NCBI GenBank assembly: GCA_963969395.1
Contig: OZ017802.1
Span: forward strand, 1,428,501-1,492,500
DNA: 64,000 nt
Direction: 5' to 3'
Source of the DNA: Pseudoscleropodium purum
Taxonomy: Eukaryota; Streptophyta; Bryopsida; Hypnales; Brachytheciaceae
Shown: in pieces, positions 46,609 through 60,127 of the stretch
How positions within the stretch are numbered: the stretch's first letter is position 1
Layout of the letters: each line of letters opens with the position of its first letter
Notes under the pieces: model-generated
Database searches by the model: none
What the model was told of the DNA's origin: nothing
The model's input: the letters and a program-made list of their open reading frames with translations, nothing else
Made by a program: the position numbers and the translations under genes

Positions 46609-49600
46609 TTACGGTATGACATGATGTTTGAGTATTTTCATTAATTTCAATGGGAAAATCAAATAATTATGATTTTTGAAAGGTGGAAAATAAATCAATT
46701 ATAAAACATAATATAATGATCTAAGATTTTTATCATGAATTAAAATGAAATGGAAAACCTGATATTGAAATTTCAATCTAAAAGATTATTTGACAAGAAG
46801 AAAATTCAAATGATCAACACACAATTCTATCAAGGTTGACCAAGGTACATCTATTATTTGGATGGAAGGATCTTTAGGGGATAATACAAGCTACATCATT
46901 CTTACATTTTTGGTCTTTAGAACATTGGAGGAACAAAAAAATTTAAGAAATTTTGAAATTACAATTTGAGGAAGTTTCCTCAATATACATAGTCATGATA
47001 AAATAATGTCTTGAAGCAAATATTTGTTGAGACAATCATGCAAAAAGAGGTGTTTCATAGAATAGAATTACCTCTATTTACAAAGGGGTGTTAAATCAAA
47101 TATCAAACATAGTGCTAGAAATTATTTGTATCAAGAGTTGATGAGTTTTTATATAATTCATTGCAAAATATATCATGTCATGAATGGCACAATATTTTGA
47201 AAGGAAATTACTCTTACACTAATATCTAAGTGTTGGAACTTGCATTGATTTGGCTTTAATAGTCCTTAAGTATCAAAGTCATTCACACTAAATCTACCTC
47301 AAAGAATAGCAATATCCATTGGTCAAATTCAAAGAAAGAAGAAACTTAATAGACATGGAGAAAGGTTCTGAAGATGCTTACAATTCCAATGGCATCTATT
47401 GCTAACTAACTGTGTGTTATGATGTTATACTTAGAGAATTCTTCCACGGTTTTGAAGTTTTGCATTGAAACATCTACTATGTTGTCATTGCCTTGTATTT
47501 TAAAGCAAAAAAATTTGCAAATGGTTCTAGGGTTTGATTGACTTGCTGTAGAGACTATTTTCTTCTCTCTCATTCTAGATCTCCTAAGCACTCTGGAAGA
47601 AAAAAAATAAGAGGGATCTATGCATCCTCTTCTTCTTAATGCCCTTTGCACTGTTGCTTTCAATGCAAAAGTTATCTATGTGAATGGAGTCTAAAATTCT
47701 ATATTTGAGACCACTCGAAGCTCCACAAATGTTGACTTTTTATTAGAGTTTGATGAGACTTATAAATGAATGACATATCAATGCTCTCATACTTAAAGGC
47801 TGGATTTGCCAAGTGTTGTGTTCTACCTTGCAAAAAAGGGTCCTACACTTTCACAAAGCAAAGATTGATGTCTCATAAATCCTAGCCTCAGGTCCTAACC
47901 TTGTAAAAATATGTAAATTTCCATTTGCAACTCTATAAAATCTCATGATTGTCAATCCTTTAAGACCAATTTATTTGATATGAGGACAAAATTATTTGAG
48001 ATCGTCAACCATAGCTATTTCAAATGAATATGTTGTTCAAGTTCCTAATATAGTCACTACTACTCATTCAATCTCTTTCCAAATATGATCCACAAAACTT
48101 CATCATTGGCAACATGACAACTATCTCGCTAATCTTGATTTAAATCTCAACTACCTATTTTAATCATGCTTTGGTAGTGTTTAATCTAAATTTAGATATC
48201 TCCAAATATCAAAAGTCATTTACATAGACAAATTCTTTGTGCTCTTTCATTAAGGTGAACTATCTAAAATTTTGATAATATTCATTCACATTTTTCTGTG
48301 GTAGTTTCAATTCGAACAAACAATTATAATGTTTCCTTGAGTTTCCTTTAGGTGATGAAGGATAAGAAATAGTCTCAAGTCATCTTCTTCATGTGCACTT
48401 CAATTTGTGTAGTCTTTAATTTACGTCGAAGCAAGCGTTGAAGAAGAGAGGAAGTTAGAATCTGAGGAGCTAAAACAATTTGTGCCTGTTACAAAATATG
48501 TTGAAGGATATTGTTGGTATTGTCCTTCAGGAAATTATAGAGCATATGGTTTGCCTTTGTTTATGCTAGTTGCATCTACAAAGATACTACTTAGTCAACA
48601 ATCAAATACATCTAAAGTTGATATATTGTACAACTTACAATCATTTCACCTAGTTCTCTAAGCAAAGTTGTTCTAGTTGCTCTAGAGAATTCAATACTTT
48701 GTACATTGAAGATAGAGAACTTAGATCCTATCATAAAATTGTTAAGCAAATCAAAAAGGGATTTCTAAAATTTAACACTTCAAAAGTATGTCCTCTACTA
48801 AAATTGAATTAATAATAAAGCCATTTGATAGTTCAACAAAAACTATTCCTTCAAATAGTCCTACAAATTCTTCCTTCTCTTGTCCCACACTATTACTCAA
48901 ATCCAATCAATCAATTCAATTTAATGGATTGCTTAAAGTGGCTTTCATATGTGCATCACTCCTAGAACTAATTGACAACAATTGATTTTGACATTGTTCA
49001 ACACTATTGACTATAGTTTCTTTTGTCAATATTCAATGATTATGTCATCTTTGATTTGCTTCCTAGTTGTTCATCTACTTTGCAACGGCTTGGAATTATT
49101 AATTTTCTGGGCACAAATGAAACGAAAATTTCATTGCAAGAAGGTTTTGACTTTAGAAGGAATGGACAAGCTATACAATGGACACCAATGGTACATGTTG
49201 GTGATGACTAACACCCACAACAATGACCATCTCAAGTCTTGTAAATCATATTGTATTGGTCGTCTTGCTTATACAAATGTCAATTACTTGAAGAGAGCTT
49301 CTATACAAAATGAAACAAAATGGAGTGGTTGCACAATCTTTCCATTTACATTAGTTGATTATACTCCAAAAGATTTATCCAAGTGTATAAGGTTTGAAAA
49401 AGTCTCCCATTTGTTTTAATGAATGTGATGCTACAATCTAATAATCATATAATGGAATCAAGTGCACTATATCATCTTACAAGGATTGCCTAGTAGTACA
49501 ATAGGCATATTCAATATTTATGCATTTACTCAATCTTTGAAGGAATGTAAATTATAGCGGGCCTTGTTAACTAGCCTTCCAACAAATTATAACTAGATTG

Positions 49601-50916
49601 CTAGAAAAGACTTTAATATTGTAGAACAGGCGAAATAAGTGGGTGTGAAAAAATGGTACTATTGAAGGAAAAAGGCATCTTCCAAACCCTTGTAAACCAC
49701 CTACAACTAAAAGAAGGCCGATGTACTAGCCACAAGCCTTAGGTTCTATAGATACTTGCCAAACAAATAAAACATGAATCATGGTGAGACTCGTTTGTAG
49801 TTATACCTTTGAAAAATCACTTAGAGCATACAAAAAGACAATAGTTTACAAGATCAAAGGAGATACTACCAAATCAAACAACAATCCAATAGCATTATCT
49901 ATCCAGAAGGAAGAGAATTCACCTTAGAAGACAAGGTGGCAAAGGAACATTGGATATCTAGATGGCACTGAAGACAAGATAGAGTGGAGCTAGAGAATAG
50001 TGCATGAAAGGGCTTTGTTCATCTCAAAGACACAAAATGTAACCCACGCATACAAAAAATTCATTATCTATTATTATTCATACTAGTATATATAAAGAGA
50101 TCATTTGTAAAGTTTAAGTAGTCAAAATTTTCAAAGTGACCCTCAAAATTTGAAATACCTATTATTTGCTAGACAAATTCAATCTATATTTATTGACCCT
50201 ATAAGGTAGTGTTGGCCAACCCCAAACCATTACTCTCATACACATCCATGATGGGTAGGAAATCCCTTGTTCCTAGACAAGCTCTTAAAAAAACTCCTTC
50301 TAAGTGGTATGAATTGCTATTTACCAATTTTCAATTTAGTAAGAAATTTGGACCAACAAATGTCTTCTCAAGGCTATGGCATTCCTCTAGTTAGTTTGGG
50401 ACAACATTGTTTTTGTCAATACATAGCGTAAGGTCTATAATCCAATAATCAATGCCTAGTGCATTTGTTATAGATTAAAGGCTAATGAAAGTTCCATTCA
50501 TTGATTCCATATATATATATATATTCTAAGGCTATAGCTATATAGAAATACATTCAATCTATTATGCATAGGCTAGCCAAAATTGACCCTACTTACATGT
50601 CTCTTGGATTCTATGATTGATCAGTGAGAAATTCTTTAGCATGTACTAGATAGCCCCCTATGAATTATTTTCATCACCTTGTGCAAGATAGGATGATATT
50701 TAATAATGTATGGATACAATCTTCTATGTTTGCGGTGAATAGAAATGCTAGGTGATTTGGCAATCTTAAGGTCTGGACCACTAGTACCTTTTCTTTTGAG
50801 TTTGGCTTTATTCATTCTTGACATTGCCTATTGTTGATGACCACCCTTTGTAGGGCTTGGTTTCTATTTTATTTTGTATTGCAAAATATTTTTATTTGTT
50901 TTCTAAAAAAATTAGA
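46609..50916. other. AT-rich, no gene recognised
   Basis: The longest ORF (48982-49419 +, 145 codons) overlaps another frame and has no recognisable domain. A minus-strand ORF at 47406-47663 starts Arg-rich but is also unrecognised. Old retrotransposon remains are possible but could not be shown. Confidence 0.35.
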
Positions 50917-51856
50917 TCAACCCCTCAAGAACCGAGGCCTTTTTTTTTTGCCAAAAAACACTGAAAACTGCCATTTCTATAGCTAAGAGTAAATTTTTTT
51001 TTTTTTTTTTTTTTTTCACATCTAACTATTGGATCTTAAACCTCACCTAGTGTAAAAAGTGTAGAAAAAATTTCAAAAATTTTCACTGCACAAAATGCAA
51101 GATATTTGCGTTTAAAGTGATAAAAACAAGATTTTTTAGCACATTGAGGGACTGGATTTTTTGGCTTTGAACATTTTTAACTGAATTTTTTTGAACTATA
51201 GAGTTCTGAGCTTTAAATCTTCATAGTATAGAATTGAATTGAGAATCTTGGGGAAAAAAAGAATTAAAAAAAAACTTAGTTTTCATTCTTAAAAAAATTG
51301 TTAAGTAGAAATAGGTCCGAGATAGAAGGAAAAGCTAAAATATTCATATACTTTAGATGGAATTAAAATGCACTAATCTCAATGGTGAGATTGTTCTAGC
51401 AAATAAACTAAACCATGCAAGATAAAAAACTTTGAAAATTTTGAAAAATTGCATTTAGAAGTGAATCCTATAGGTTATTTTTTTCAAGAAGATGCTCTAA
51501 CTACTCGAAAAACAAGAATGTCCATAACTTTCTCAGAACAAATCCAAATGAAATGAATCAAAGCTTTTAGAATAGATAAAAATATAATCTATGAGAAAAA
51601 AATATTCTTAAAATATTCAAATATTTACAAAAAAAATTTTGCTGCACAAACTGCCTCCCATCCCCTTGTTTGAGCTTATTTGGTCATAACTATTGTTCCC
51701 AAGCACTGATTGTGAAAAAAATTATACTCTCATAAATCTTATCAGTTTTTCTATCTTCAAAAAAATATAAAAAAATTATGACAAAAATTCAGCTCATAGG
51801 TACCTGTCTAAAAACGCATTTGTCCCCCGAACAGATAATGGTCCTTTAGGGGTTAA
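50917..51856 (+). mobile_element. Family A piggyBac-like MITE, copy A2
   Basis: TCAA-CCCCTCAAGAACC on the left and GGTCCTTTAGGGG-TTAA (51853-51856) on the right. Collinear with A3 through CAAAAAACACTGAAAACTGC, GTAGAAATAGGTCC, AATGGTGAGATT, GAATGAATCAAAGC, TTCCCAAGCAC and TTTGTCCC near the end. A T run of about 23 lies at 50994-51016. Non-coding, 940 bp. Confidence 0.88.
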
Positions 51857-52902
51857 ACTAAATGAAAATTACTTCTTTGAAAACATTCTTTAGTTCAAGG
51901 AATGGAGGTATGTTTTACTTCTAAAACTGAATTATATGATCTATGAGTCAATTTTTACATTTTTCTTTGACAAAATTATTATTATAAGCTGAAGTTTACA
52001 ATATGTTTTTGTGCTTTGGGAAATTTGGACTACCTTGAGGGTTGAATTTGGATTTATAATCTTGTTCACTGGTCAAGTTGTACCATTTCTAAACTCTTAT
52101 CCCATGCAAGTGCTAAAAGAAATGATTTCTCTAGCTTGGCTCTAAATGTGAAGTGACCCTTAATCAATACTATAGTATTAGAAACACAAGGTTGTCTTTG
52201 GCAAGGTTAACTGTATTAGAAGATTGTTTTTTCATGAAACTATAGAAGCTTCCTTTGGGAGGAATTAATTTTTTGGTATCATTATTTGGGTTGCCAAATG
52301 ATGTACAATAATCTTAAAAAATATCGAGGAAGTCATCAAAATTGATGACCTTGGTACAAATACACAAATGAAATTTGATTTCTATCTTGAATTGGCTATG
52401 TGATGGATTTTATTGTCAACACTTGTGCTTTTATTTTTTTAATACTTAAGTTAGAGACACCTACAAGTATCATTTTTTCTATTGTCCTTAATTAATATTA
52501 TTAGATTGATCAAATTTCTATATTTTCTTGTTGGAAAATGTAAGAAAACTTCATTCAAGAATGTGACATTTAGATACTATATGCAAAAGTTATGAAAAGG
52601 TCAAAAATAATTTTGGTAGATGTTCTAAATTTGTTTCTTCAACAATAGATACATTTAGATTTTCAAGATGATCTACATATAATGAGGATCTCTTGAAGTG
52701 GCCCTTCCATACACAATGCGATTTTGGATATAATGAAGATCTCTTGAAAAGACCTTAAAGGGCTTGAGAGCCTTTTACGGCCATATAGTATATTATAAAT
52801 TTAGTGATATTTGATCATAAAACATTGACCACATATTTTTAGGTATAAAATAAATTGATGATCCTGATAGTACTTAAATGACAATGTATCATAATTCATA
52901 CA
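51857..52902. other. AT-rich, no gene seen
   Basis: Two AATGA(G/A)GATCTCTTGAA words (about 52681 and 52734) form a small direct repeat. Nothing else was recognised. Confidence 0.4.
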
Positions 52903-53462
52903 TTAACCCTAGAGTGCTCTGACGTCAATTTTTTGGACGATGAATAGATTGAAGTTCTTGTTTCTGTCTCATTCTTACTTGGATGAAAGTCATTCTAATT
53001 TTTGGTAATACTCTATTAAGTTCTTGTCTTATCTAATGGTTGGATTTGGTGTTTCTAAAATTACAAATGCGGAAGTATGTCAAGTGGTCAAATTGCATTG
53101 ACTCTAGTTCAAAACCAGATTAGCAAAAATGAGGTCCTAAATGTAATGAACACAAAAATTTCAAAAAATCACCATATTAAGATAACCTCATTTCAAATCC
53201 GTTCCAACAATTTTTACTCCAAAAATGATAATAGTTTGCTTGTCATTGAATCTAGAAGGAATTTTGAAGTTCCCCTTTCAAAATTTATAGAAAAATATCG
53301 GTGATAGCACTAGTGAATCTAACCATATGGATAGAATCTACAATTCAAAATCTACAACTTTCATTTGTACATCAATTCCAAAATATTCTTCCAAATAATA
53401 CTTTATAACAATTTTTTCCGAATTGTCAAATTTGGAAATGGATCTAGATGTTTAGGGGTTAA
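52903..53462 (+). mobile_element. Family C piggyBac-like MITE, copy C2
   Basis: TTAA-CCCTAGAGTGCTCTG on the left, GATGTTTAGGGG-TTAA (53459-53462) on the right, 560 bp. It is nearly identical to C3 from the left end across about 390 bp, as far as C3 is visible. The 75-codon ORF inside it is not conserved as a protein in C1. Confidence 0.9.
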
Positions 53463-54140
53463 GCTACAATTGAAGAGTTACAAGGCTAAATACAGATCAT
53501 ATAGAGGGACCCCTGAAGCACCTTTCATGGGTTAAAAAAAAGAACAAGAGTCTTAAGGTACAAAGAGTACAAAGGGTACGAAACTACAGCTTGGTGCCAA
53601 AGACACTCATAAGTGGTGCAGTGAAGCAGTCACAGGGGGCATCTCTAAAATCCAAGCTTCATACTCCCTATGTATCAAAATAAATTTGTGGTTCCTAGTG
53701 GAAAATTGGGGAAGTACCTAATGGATAAATTTGAAATTGTCTTATTATTTTGGCAAATACATGGTACAATACAGTGATTAGTTGTGTCCAACTACTGCAC
53801 TCCCAATATTGTCAGATCCAAAGGCTTTGGACCTGCGGACTGGCAAGTTCAAACCATTTCTTTCAGTGCTACCCATCAAAACTGATGTGATTTAATATGC
53901 TTTAGGATGACTTTCAATTACTGATTTTAAAATATATATTTTCTTACCTAGTTTTTTATTTTTATTTGTTCAAAAGAAAATGACCAAAACTTTACTAAGT
54001 TATGAAATTTTCAACTGAACCTGTCCATCTTTCATCACACCTTGAAATGAAATTATGGGAAATTGGTAAAATAGTGATTAATATGACACTTTGAGTTTGG
54101 TAAATTATAATTTCAAGATGTACTATGTTAGGGTTCTTCT
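53463..54140. other. No gene seen
   Basis: Unassigned sequence between C2 and D1; contains AAGGTACAAAGAGTACAAAG, a tiny tandem repeat. Confidence 0.4.
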
Positions 54141-55333
54141 TTAACAGACCAGGGGAGTTTTCCAAGGGAAATTGTCAAAAACAGACATTTTGTAGTGCAT
54201 TGCCCAAAATTGAAAATGAAAACCTTTAATTTGAACTTTGACCATTCAAAAATTTATGATAACTACACCTAATTTTGACCCCTTTCTATAATCGACCCTT
54301 ACAGATTCTTGCCTAAAATGTACTTTCACTATTCATAAGAGTGTAGGTCTGATTTTAGAAACATCGATTTTTAGCAATTTGAATATTCATAGTTTATTCA
54401 TACTAATGGTGTCCAAAAAATGCATTTTAAGAGAATCTAGAATCCCCTTCGGACTACCAATAGGAACCCACAAAAAAATCCAGTATCATAATGGGAACTG
54501 TACTGAATTACCTTGGTAGGCTACTATAAAAAATGTGTTGAAAAAATTTGAGCCCATTTGACCATATGGATTAAGTTCTATATGACATTTGAAGAAAAGA
54601 AGAAAAAAACTTTTTTTCATTCCCGCAAAACGGGTCCAATAGACTTTGGGCCCTCTTCATGTAAAATTTTTGCTCTTGATGACTTTGTGTCTCTCTACCA
54701 CTGAGTTCTAAATCTTGTTAGTTACACTCATGAAAAATTTCAAAAGCAACTTTGGAGTCTAGCTTACTCTAAATCACCCTACAATGCAGGAAGTTAAGTG
54801 AACTAGTAGTATACTAGTCATTTTTTGATGATTTCTTGTGCAATGAAGAAATTTTTATTTCAAATCCAAATGGTGAAAAGTTTGAAATAAACATTTGGAA
54901 TATGTGAAAAAAAATTCAAGAATTTTGAATTCACATATTGCAAGATAATAAGGCTTAAGTTTTGAAAAATTGATTTTTCTCAAAACTAACTTTTCATGGC
55001 TAACAAAGTTTAATTCCTCTTAAAATGTGATTTAAACACTAAAATTTGTTTTCTTTTGGAAAATTCTATGATACAATTTAATAACTATATACATGCCAAA
55101 TTTCAAAAGTTGATGAAGATTTTAGCAAAAGATGCCTAAATTGCTCAAATTTCTTCATATAGCATAACTTCTAGTTTAGACATCCAATCAAAAAAATCAT
55201 ATTCCCACTAAAAGGGTATACGTGTACACCTTGTGTCAAAATTTTGTAAATATCCAATCAAAATTGACTTTGTATGAACCTCCCTATGATTTCTTACGTA
55301 TGTTGAATGAATACTTGGTCCTTTAGGAGTTTC
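54141..55333 (+). mobile_element. Family D piggyBac-like element, copy D1
   Basis: Right end GGTCCTTTAGGAG (55317-55329), with TTTC in place of TTAA. Likely left end at TTAA (54141-54144), though this end does not start CCC. The right 200 bp reappear at 59.9-60.1 kb directly and at 60.86-61.06 kb inverted (CACCTTGT, AATTGACTTTGTA). Non-coding. Confidence 0.65.
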
Positions 55334-55343
55334 CATTTTGTGC

Positions 55344-56349
55344 TTAACTCCTCAACATTAGTAGAAATGTAGATTTGGAACTTTTAGGTGAAATTTTTTG
55401 GCTTGAGAAGATTTTAACTCCTAGAAGACCAAACTACATGTTTTGGCAACATAAAAAATTTGGGCAGGTGCGTATGACTATGAATTTCTATATTTTTGGC
55501 CCAAATTTTGATAAAAGGTGTAGATGAGGAATATCTTTTATGCGCACTAAATTTTAGGACATTTGGAAATATGAGTCAAAATTTATAGTCTAATATGTAG
55601 TTTATTTCTCAACTCGAGTAGTCCAAGTAGATCTGGAAAAATCCTTTTTTTCAAAAATCCAAATTTGAAATTGGTTTTCTTGATTTATATATACATTAAA
55701 AGCTTTGAATCATTCCATTTTGATCAATGAATAAAAAATTACGAGGTGTTTGAGTTTGCAGGCAGTTATGGATTCTCTACCCCAAAATAAACTTTGAAGT
55801 CCTTTATTGAACTCAATTTTCAATATTTTTGGAAAAAAATAAAACCATTATGTGAAGATTATCTATTACAAGATTACAACCATTGGGATTGGCATTTTTC
55901 AATTCCATAAATAATTTGTTAATAATTTAGTATTTTGAACCATTCTCTACATCTTTCTACTTACTATTTTTTTCCTATAAGTTGTACAATTTTAAATGAT
56001 CTAAAAATTTTCAAGATTGTAGCCAACATGCCTTGAAGAATGAATCCAAAGAGTTGTAATCATTTTGGACATTTTTTCATACAAATGTGACCTTGTGAAG
56101 TTCAGCTGCCCGTTTTTTTCGCAAGGACAAAAAAATGATTTTTGTCACTTTAAATGCTAAATTTCTTGCAATCTACAAGATGAAAATTTCTGAAATTTTT
56201 ACCACATATTTTCAAACTAGTGTACTACAATATCCTACAGTTATATGTGTCCAAAAATGAGTTTTTTTTCGAATTTTGAAACTTGTATAAGAAATGATAG
56301 TTTTGGAGCATTTTTGGTGAAAACATAGTCAAGGAACTTTAGGAATTAA
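55344..56349 (+). mobile_element. Family B piggyBac-like MITE, copy B2
   Basis: TTAA-CTCCTCAACATT on the left and GGAACTTTAGGAA-TTAA (56346-56349) on the right. It aligns with B1 throughout and lacks the 203-bp hAT insertion, so it serves as the empty-site reference. It lies 10 bp after D1. Confidence 0.88.
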
Positions 56350-57469
56350 GTTCAAATAGATTTTCATTTTTGCAAGTTTTATTTCTTTCCATTACAACAT
56401 GAAATAATTCAAAATCTTGTTCAAGAACAAGGAAGCACCAAGTGACCACATTAATCACATCATTGAAGAATGAACAAAATTTGTTTTTTCAACATATTTG
56501 GATGTACTTCTCCCATTTTGTGTGCTCGACATAGTAAGCTCTATAAAACATTCATATTCCACCGAGAGGACGTTAAAACTCTTAAAAGTTCATTCAAACA
56601 TAGCACATTTTCTTTGTGTTATTTACATATTACCTGATTTTTTTAATACTTCCTCAATGAATCACCCTACACTGAATACTAATCGGATGGAATGCACTTT
56701 TCGCAGCATCCGTGGTGTGTTGAGCACTGAAAAGGTAATGAATGATCCAAATTTCACTATGACAAAATGCGATTCAATTGTTGTAGCATTGTTTGTCCAA
56801 TGGGGGACTTTGAAAAAATTGACAGTTACATAAAAACTTGTCGCATAAACTTAGATGAGGTTGTTGTAAAAATAGATTCTACTTCCACATGTCTACATAG
56901 CAGGAAAAAAAAATTAAGCAAAGAAACTATGATTTTTGATCAAAGAGGAGTACAATACTATACTAAAAATTATATGGGCTAGTGGGGGCTTAGTAGACTA
57001 GACAAATGATCCAAGGTGATTGTATACTTATTTATGTGAAGATCAAATTCTACATAAATTGTCATTTTTGTAAAAAAAAAGAAGTGTCACATGTAATCTT
57101 ATGTGAATGATATGAGGTGACATGGACACTTAAAAATTTTCATGTTGAAATTCAATTTTGGCACTTGAATGCTAAATCAAACCTTCACATATAATAGTAT
57201 AGTTCATCACATAGCGTAGTTGTTTAATAATTAGATGCTTAGTTCATTTTACTTCATCATAAATTTTTTTGTATGAAGACAAAATGACTTAGCTCAACAT
57301 ATTGGTGATGTTAATAGAAATTCTTGAAATGTGCTTACATTCTTAATACATTTTGGTTATTACATCTAAAGTTATTGGTTACTAAGTAATAATTGGTTTT
57401 TTTATATATGATAACCAATTCTTTTTAAATTAAAGTTTTACATTTGTATTACACTCTTGTAGTTTATAA
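56350..57469. other. AT-rich, no gene recognised
   Basis: An ORF at 56498-56833 (+, 111 codons) contains NTNRMECTFRSIRGVLST and ends in the next frame's 71-codon ORF. I do not recognise a domain. It could be an old coding remnant, as its composition is less AT-driven than its surroundings. Confidence 0.3.
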
Positions 57470-57740
57470 CATTAGAGGACTTTTGAGGCCAAAACAAGAC
57501 TACAAATTCCCCAGCCTCAAAAATGTTGTAAATGCAGCCAACAATGTAGTGTAACGTAGTCAAGAGAGTGTCATGTCATTTCCTCCAAAAAAAATTCAAA
57601 TTTTATTTTGTATCTTAAGAATTTTTTATTTTTTATTAAATTTTTTATTTTCTAACAGCTAGTTGTATTTTTTGCTGCAAGGGAACAATAACAAGAATAG
57701 ACCCTGAACAACCTATTATTGCCCTCAAATCTCCCCTAAC
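57470..57740. mobile_element. Family H MITE, copy H4
   Basis: CATTAGAGGACTTTTGAGGC at the left; the right end (CCTCAAATCTCCCCTAA) abuts the start of A3. Shares CAAAACAAGACTAC and AAGAGAGTGTCATGTCATT with H5. Confidence 0.75.
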
Positions 57741-58660
57741 CTTTACAGTCCCAAGGCCATTTTTTCTATCAAAAACCACTCAAAACTACCATTTTTGTTG
57801 CGTTCATCCAAGAAAAAAAAAATCATTTTTTTAGAATCTAACCATAGGTACTTAAACTTCACTTGTCTTAGCTCATGTGGTAAAAATTTCATGAAGTTTG
57901 ACTGTATAGATTGGAAGATATTAGCATTCAAAGTTGAAAATTTTTTTTTTTATGAACATTGGCCTGCAATTTCAGATGAATTTGACTATCAATTGTGGAA
58001 CTTTTTTGCACTATAGACTTTGAATTAAAAAAAATTTATGTTGAAGAATTGAGTTTAAAGTCTAGGAAAAAAAAACAAAAAAAAAACACTTGATTTTTAT
58101 TCTTCAAAAAATGCTAAGTAGAAGTAGGTCCAAGATTGGAAAAAAAAACTAAATTGTTAATAACTCCAAGATGGGATTGAAAGATAATAATTCCAATGGT
58201 GAGATTTTTCTAGCAAGCAAACACAACATTCTCAAGGAAAAATTGTGGAAAATTGTGAAAATTGCATTCATAAATGGATTCTACGAGTTATTTTTATATA
58301 AAGATGCTGAAATTGCCTGAAAAACAAGATTGTCCTTAACTTTCTCATTATTAGTCCAAATAGAATGAATCAAAGCTTCAGATGTAAACAAAAATAAAAC
58401 ATTCAAGGGGAAAAAAAATAAAAATTTATTTTGATTTTTTGGAATTTTTTTGTCATGCCCATTGAGTTCAGTTTCAAGTTTTTTGTGGTATAACTTTTGC
58501 TCCCAAGCACCAATTGAAATAAAAATTATATTCCCACGTAGATAATCTATTTTTCTATCTCAAGGGAAAGTTTCAAAACAATTCACCAAAAATTGAGGTC
58601 ATATGAATTTGCCCAAAATCTTATTTGTCCCTCGAGGGGCAATGGGACTTTAGAGGCTCA
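57736..58660 (+). mobile_element. Family A piggyBac-like MITE, copy A3
   Basis: Collinear with A2 from ACCACTCAAAACTACCATTT to TTATTTGTCCCTCGAGGGGC and GGGACTTTAGAGG. Both TTAA sites are mutated (CTAA and CTCA). The left end touches H4. Confidence 0.85.
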
Positions 58661-58831
58661 TGTAATAATTTAAATGTATAACAAATAAATATTTCTATAA
58701 ATGAATTCCAACAAATTGTATTAATGTAATTTTTAAATTTTACAAATATGAATTGTAGGTTTCTTCATATGTTGTATCTTTTAAGCACTTTCCAATTTGT
58801 TATTTTCTACATGGGCATATAAAGGCACATA

Positions 58832-59101
58832 CATTAGAAAAGTTTTTTAGGAGGTAGGAGGGTTGTTTTAGGGCTTGCTTTCCTTTAGTTCCCCTCATTC
58901 TTAAAGATCGCTACGTTGTAAAAAAAATTTGAAAAGAAAATTTAATTCTTAAAATGAAAAAGAAGTAGATTTTTTTTTTAATTTAAAAAAAATGATGTGA
59001 CAATTGTTTAGCCACGTCATGCAACAACTACCGTAAGTTCCAATGAGCTAAGAATCCCAGGGAGCTCACAACCCTCTAGACTAGGTAAATCTTTTCTAAT
59101 G
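58832..59101. mobile_element. Family H MITE, copy H6
   Basis: Left CATTAGAAAAGTTTTTTAGG, right TAGACTAGGTAAATCTTTTC-TAATG. The core has AGCCACGTCATGCAACAACT and lies inverted relative to H2. Confidence 0.65.
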
Positions 59102-59939
59102 TAAGAAGACAAATCATATAATTGAACACTAGACAATTATGGTCTAGAGGCAATTATCAATAAGTTTGTGTCTCCATACTTGTTCATGTTCATAGAACTT
59201 TGTAAAAATAGTATTAAAATGGTTACAATGGATTCCATATACCACGTGAGAGGGTTTAATTCAACAAAAAAGTGCCAAAATTGAATTTTCATATTAGGTT
59301 CTCTAGTAGTTATGTCACCTCATAACCATTAAAACATTACAAATGTCATCATTCTATCTACAATCTAGAATGCAAAATGGAGCAAACCATGAAAGCAATA
59401 ATCTACTAAAAAAAACTTATTTAAATTTAAACCAATTCTAAGGGCATGTTTATGCTTCAAAGAACAAGCAACAATGATAAGTTTGAACAACTTATGGCTA
59501 CTATATTTGGAATCCACAAGACAAGTTGGAAAGATATAAAAAAAAATGACCATATTAAATTTGATTGCTCCTAAAGACTATATTATGTCTTAGGCAAAAA
59601 AATTTGGTGCATTGAGCATCATAATGGGGGACAAGGAAGGGGGATAGTCTTGAAATTTAACAATACAAAATTATAGAAGACTATAGTTGGATTGTTTGGA
59701 TATTTTTGGATTAATCCATAGATTGCAAGATTATAGGTTTGAAATTATAAAATGACCTTATTTTTATTCTTCTTTTAGAAGGTTGTAGGCTTTGATTGTT
59801 CTTGGAATGAAATTTATTTAATTGATTAGTTTTTTATTTAAATAAATTTCAATTTAGAATTGTAACATTAGTCATACCTTTCCAAATTTCATAAATAATA
59901 GAAGAGCTTTACAAATTTTATCTAAAGTTATCCAACATC
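59102..59939. other. AT-rich, no gene seen
   Basis: Nothing recognisable. Confidence 0.4.
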
Positions 59940-60127
59940 TGTGAAAACTTTGGTTTGCATAATTTTGATTTGATCACTTAATTGGAGGAGAAAATGATAC
60001 CCTAGCAAAAGAATTATAATTTGACACCTTGTATTAGAATTTTGAAATCGTTCATTCAAAATTGACTTTGTAAGAGTTACCCAACTCATTGATTGTTTTT
60101 TGAGAGAACTTATCTTTTAAGAATTAA
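59940..60127 (+). mobile_element. Family D right-end fragment, D2
   Basis: ACACCTTGTATTAGAATTTT and CATTCAAAATTGACTTTGTA parallel D1, ending CTTTTAAGAA-TTAA (60124-60127). Confidence 0.6.

Noticed and set aside
48050..48420. Minus-strand reading with faint resemblance to LTR retrotransposon gag
   Set aside because: The resemblance requires switching frames and ignoring several stops; no reverse transcriptase, integrase or LTR pair is visible nearby.
48982..49419. 145-codon ORF, longest in the window
   Set aside because: It overlaps another open frame, has no recognised domain and its composition follows local AT content. A retrotransposon remnant could not be demonstrated.
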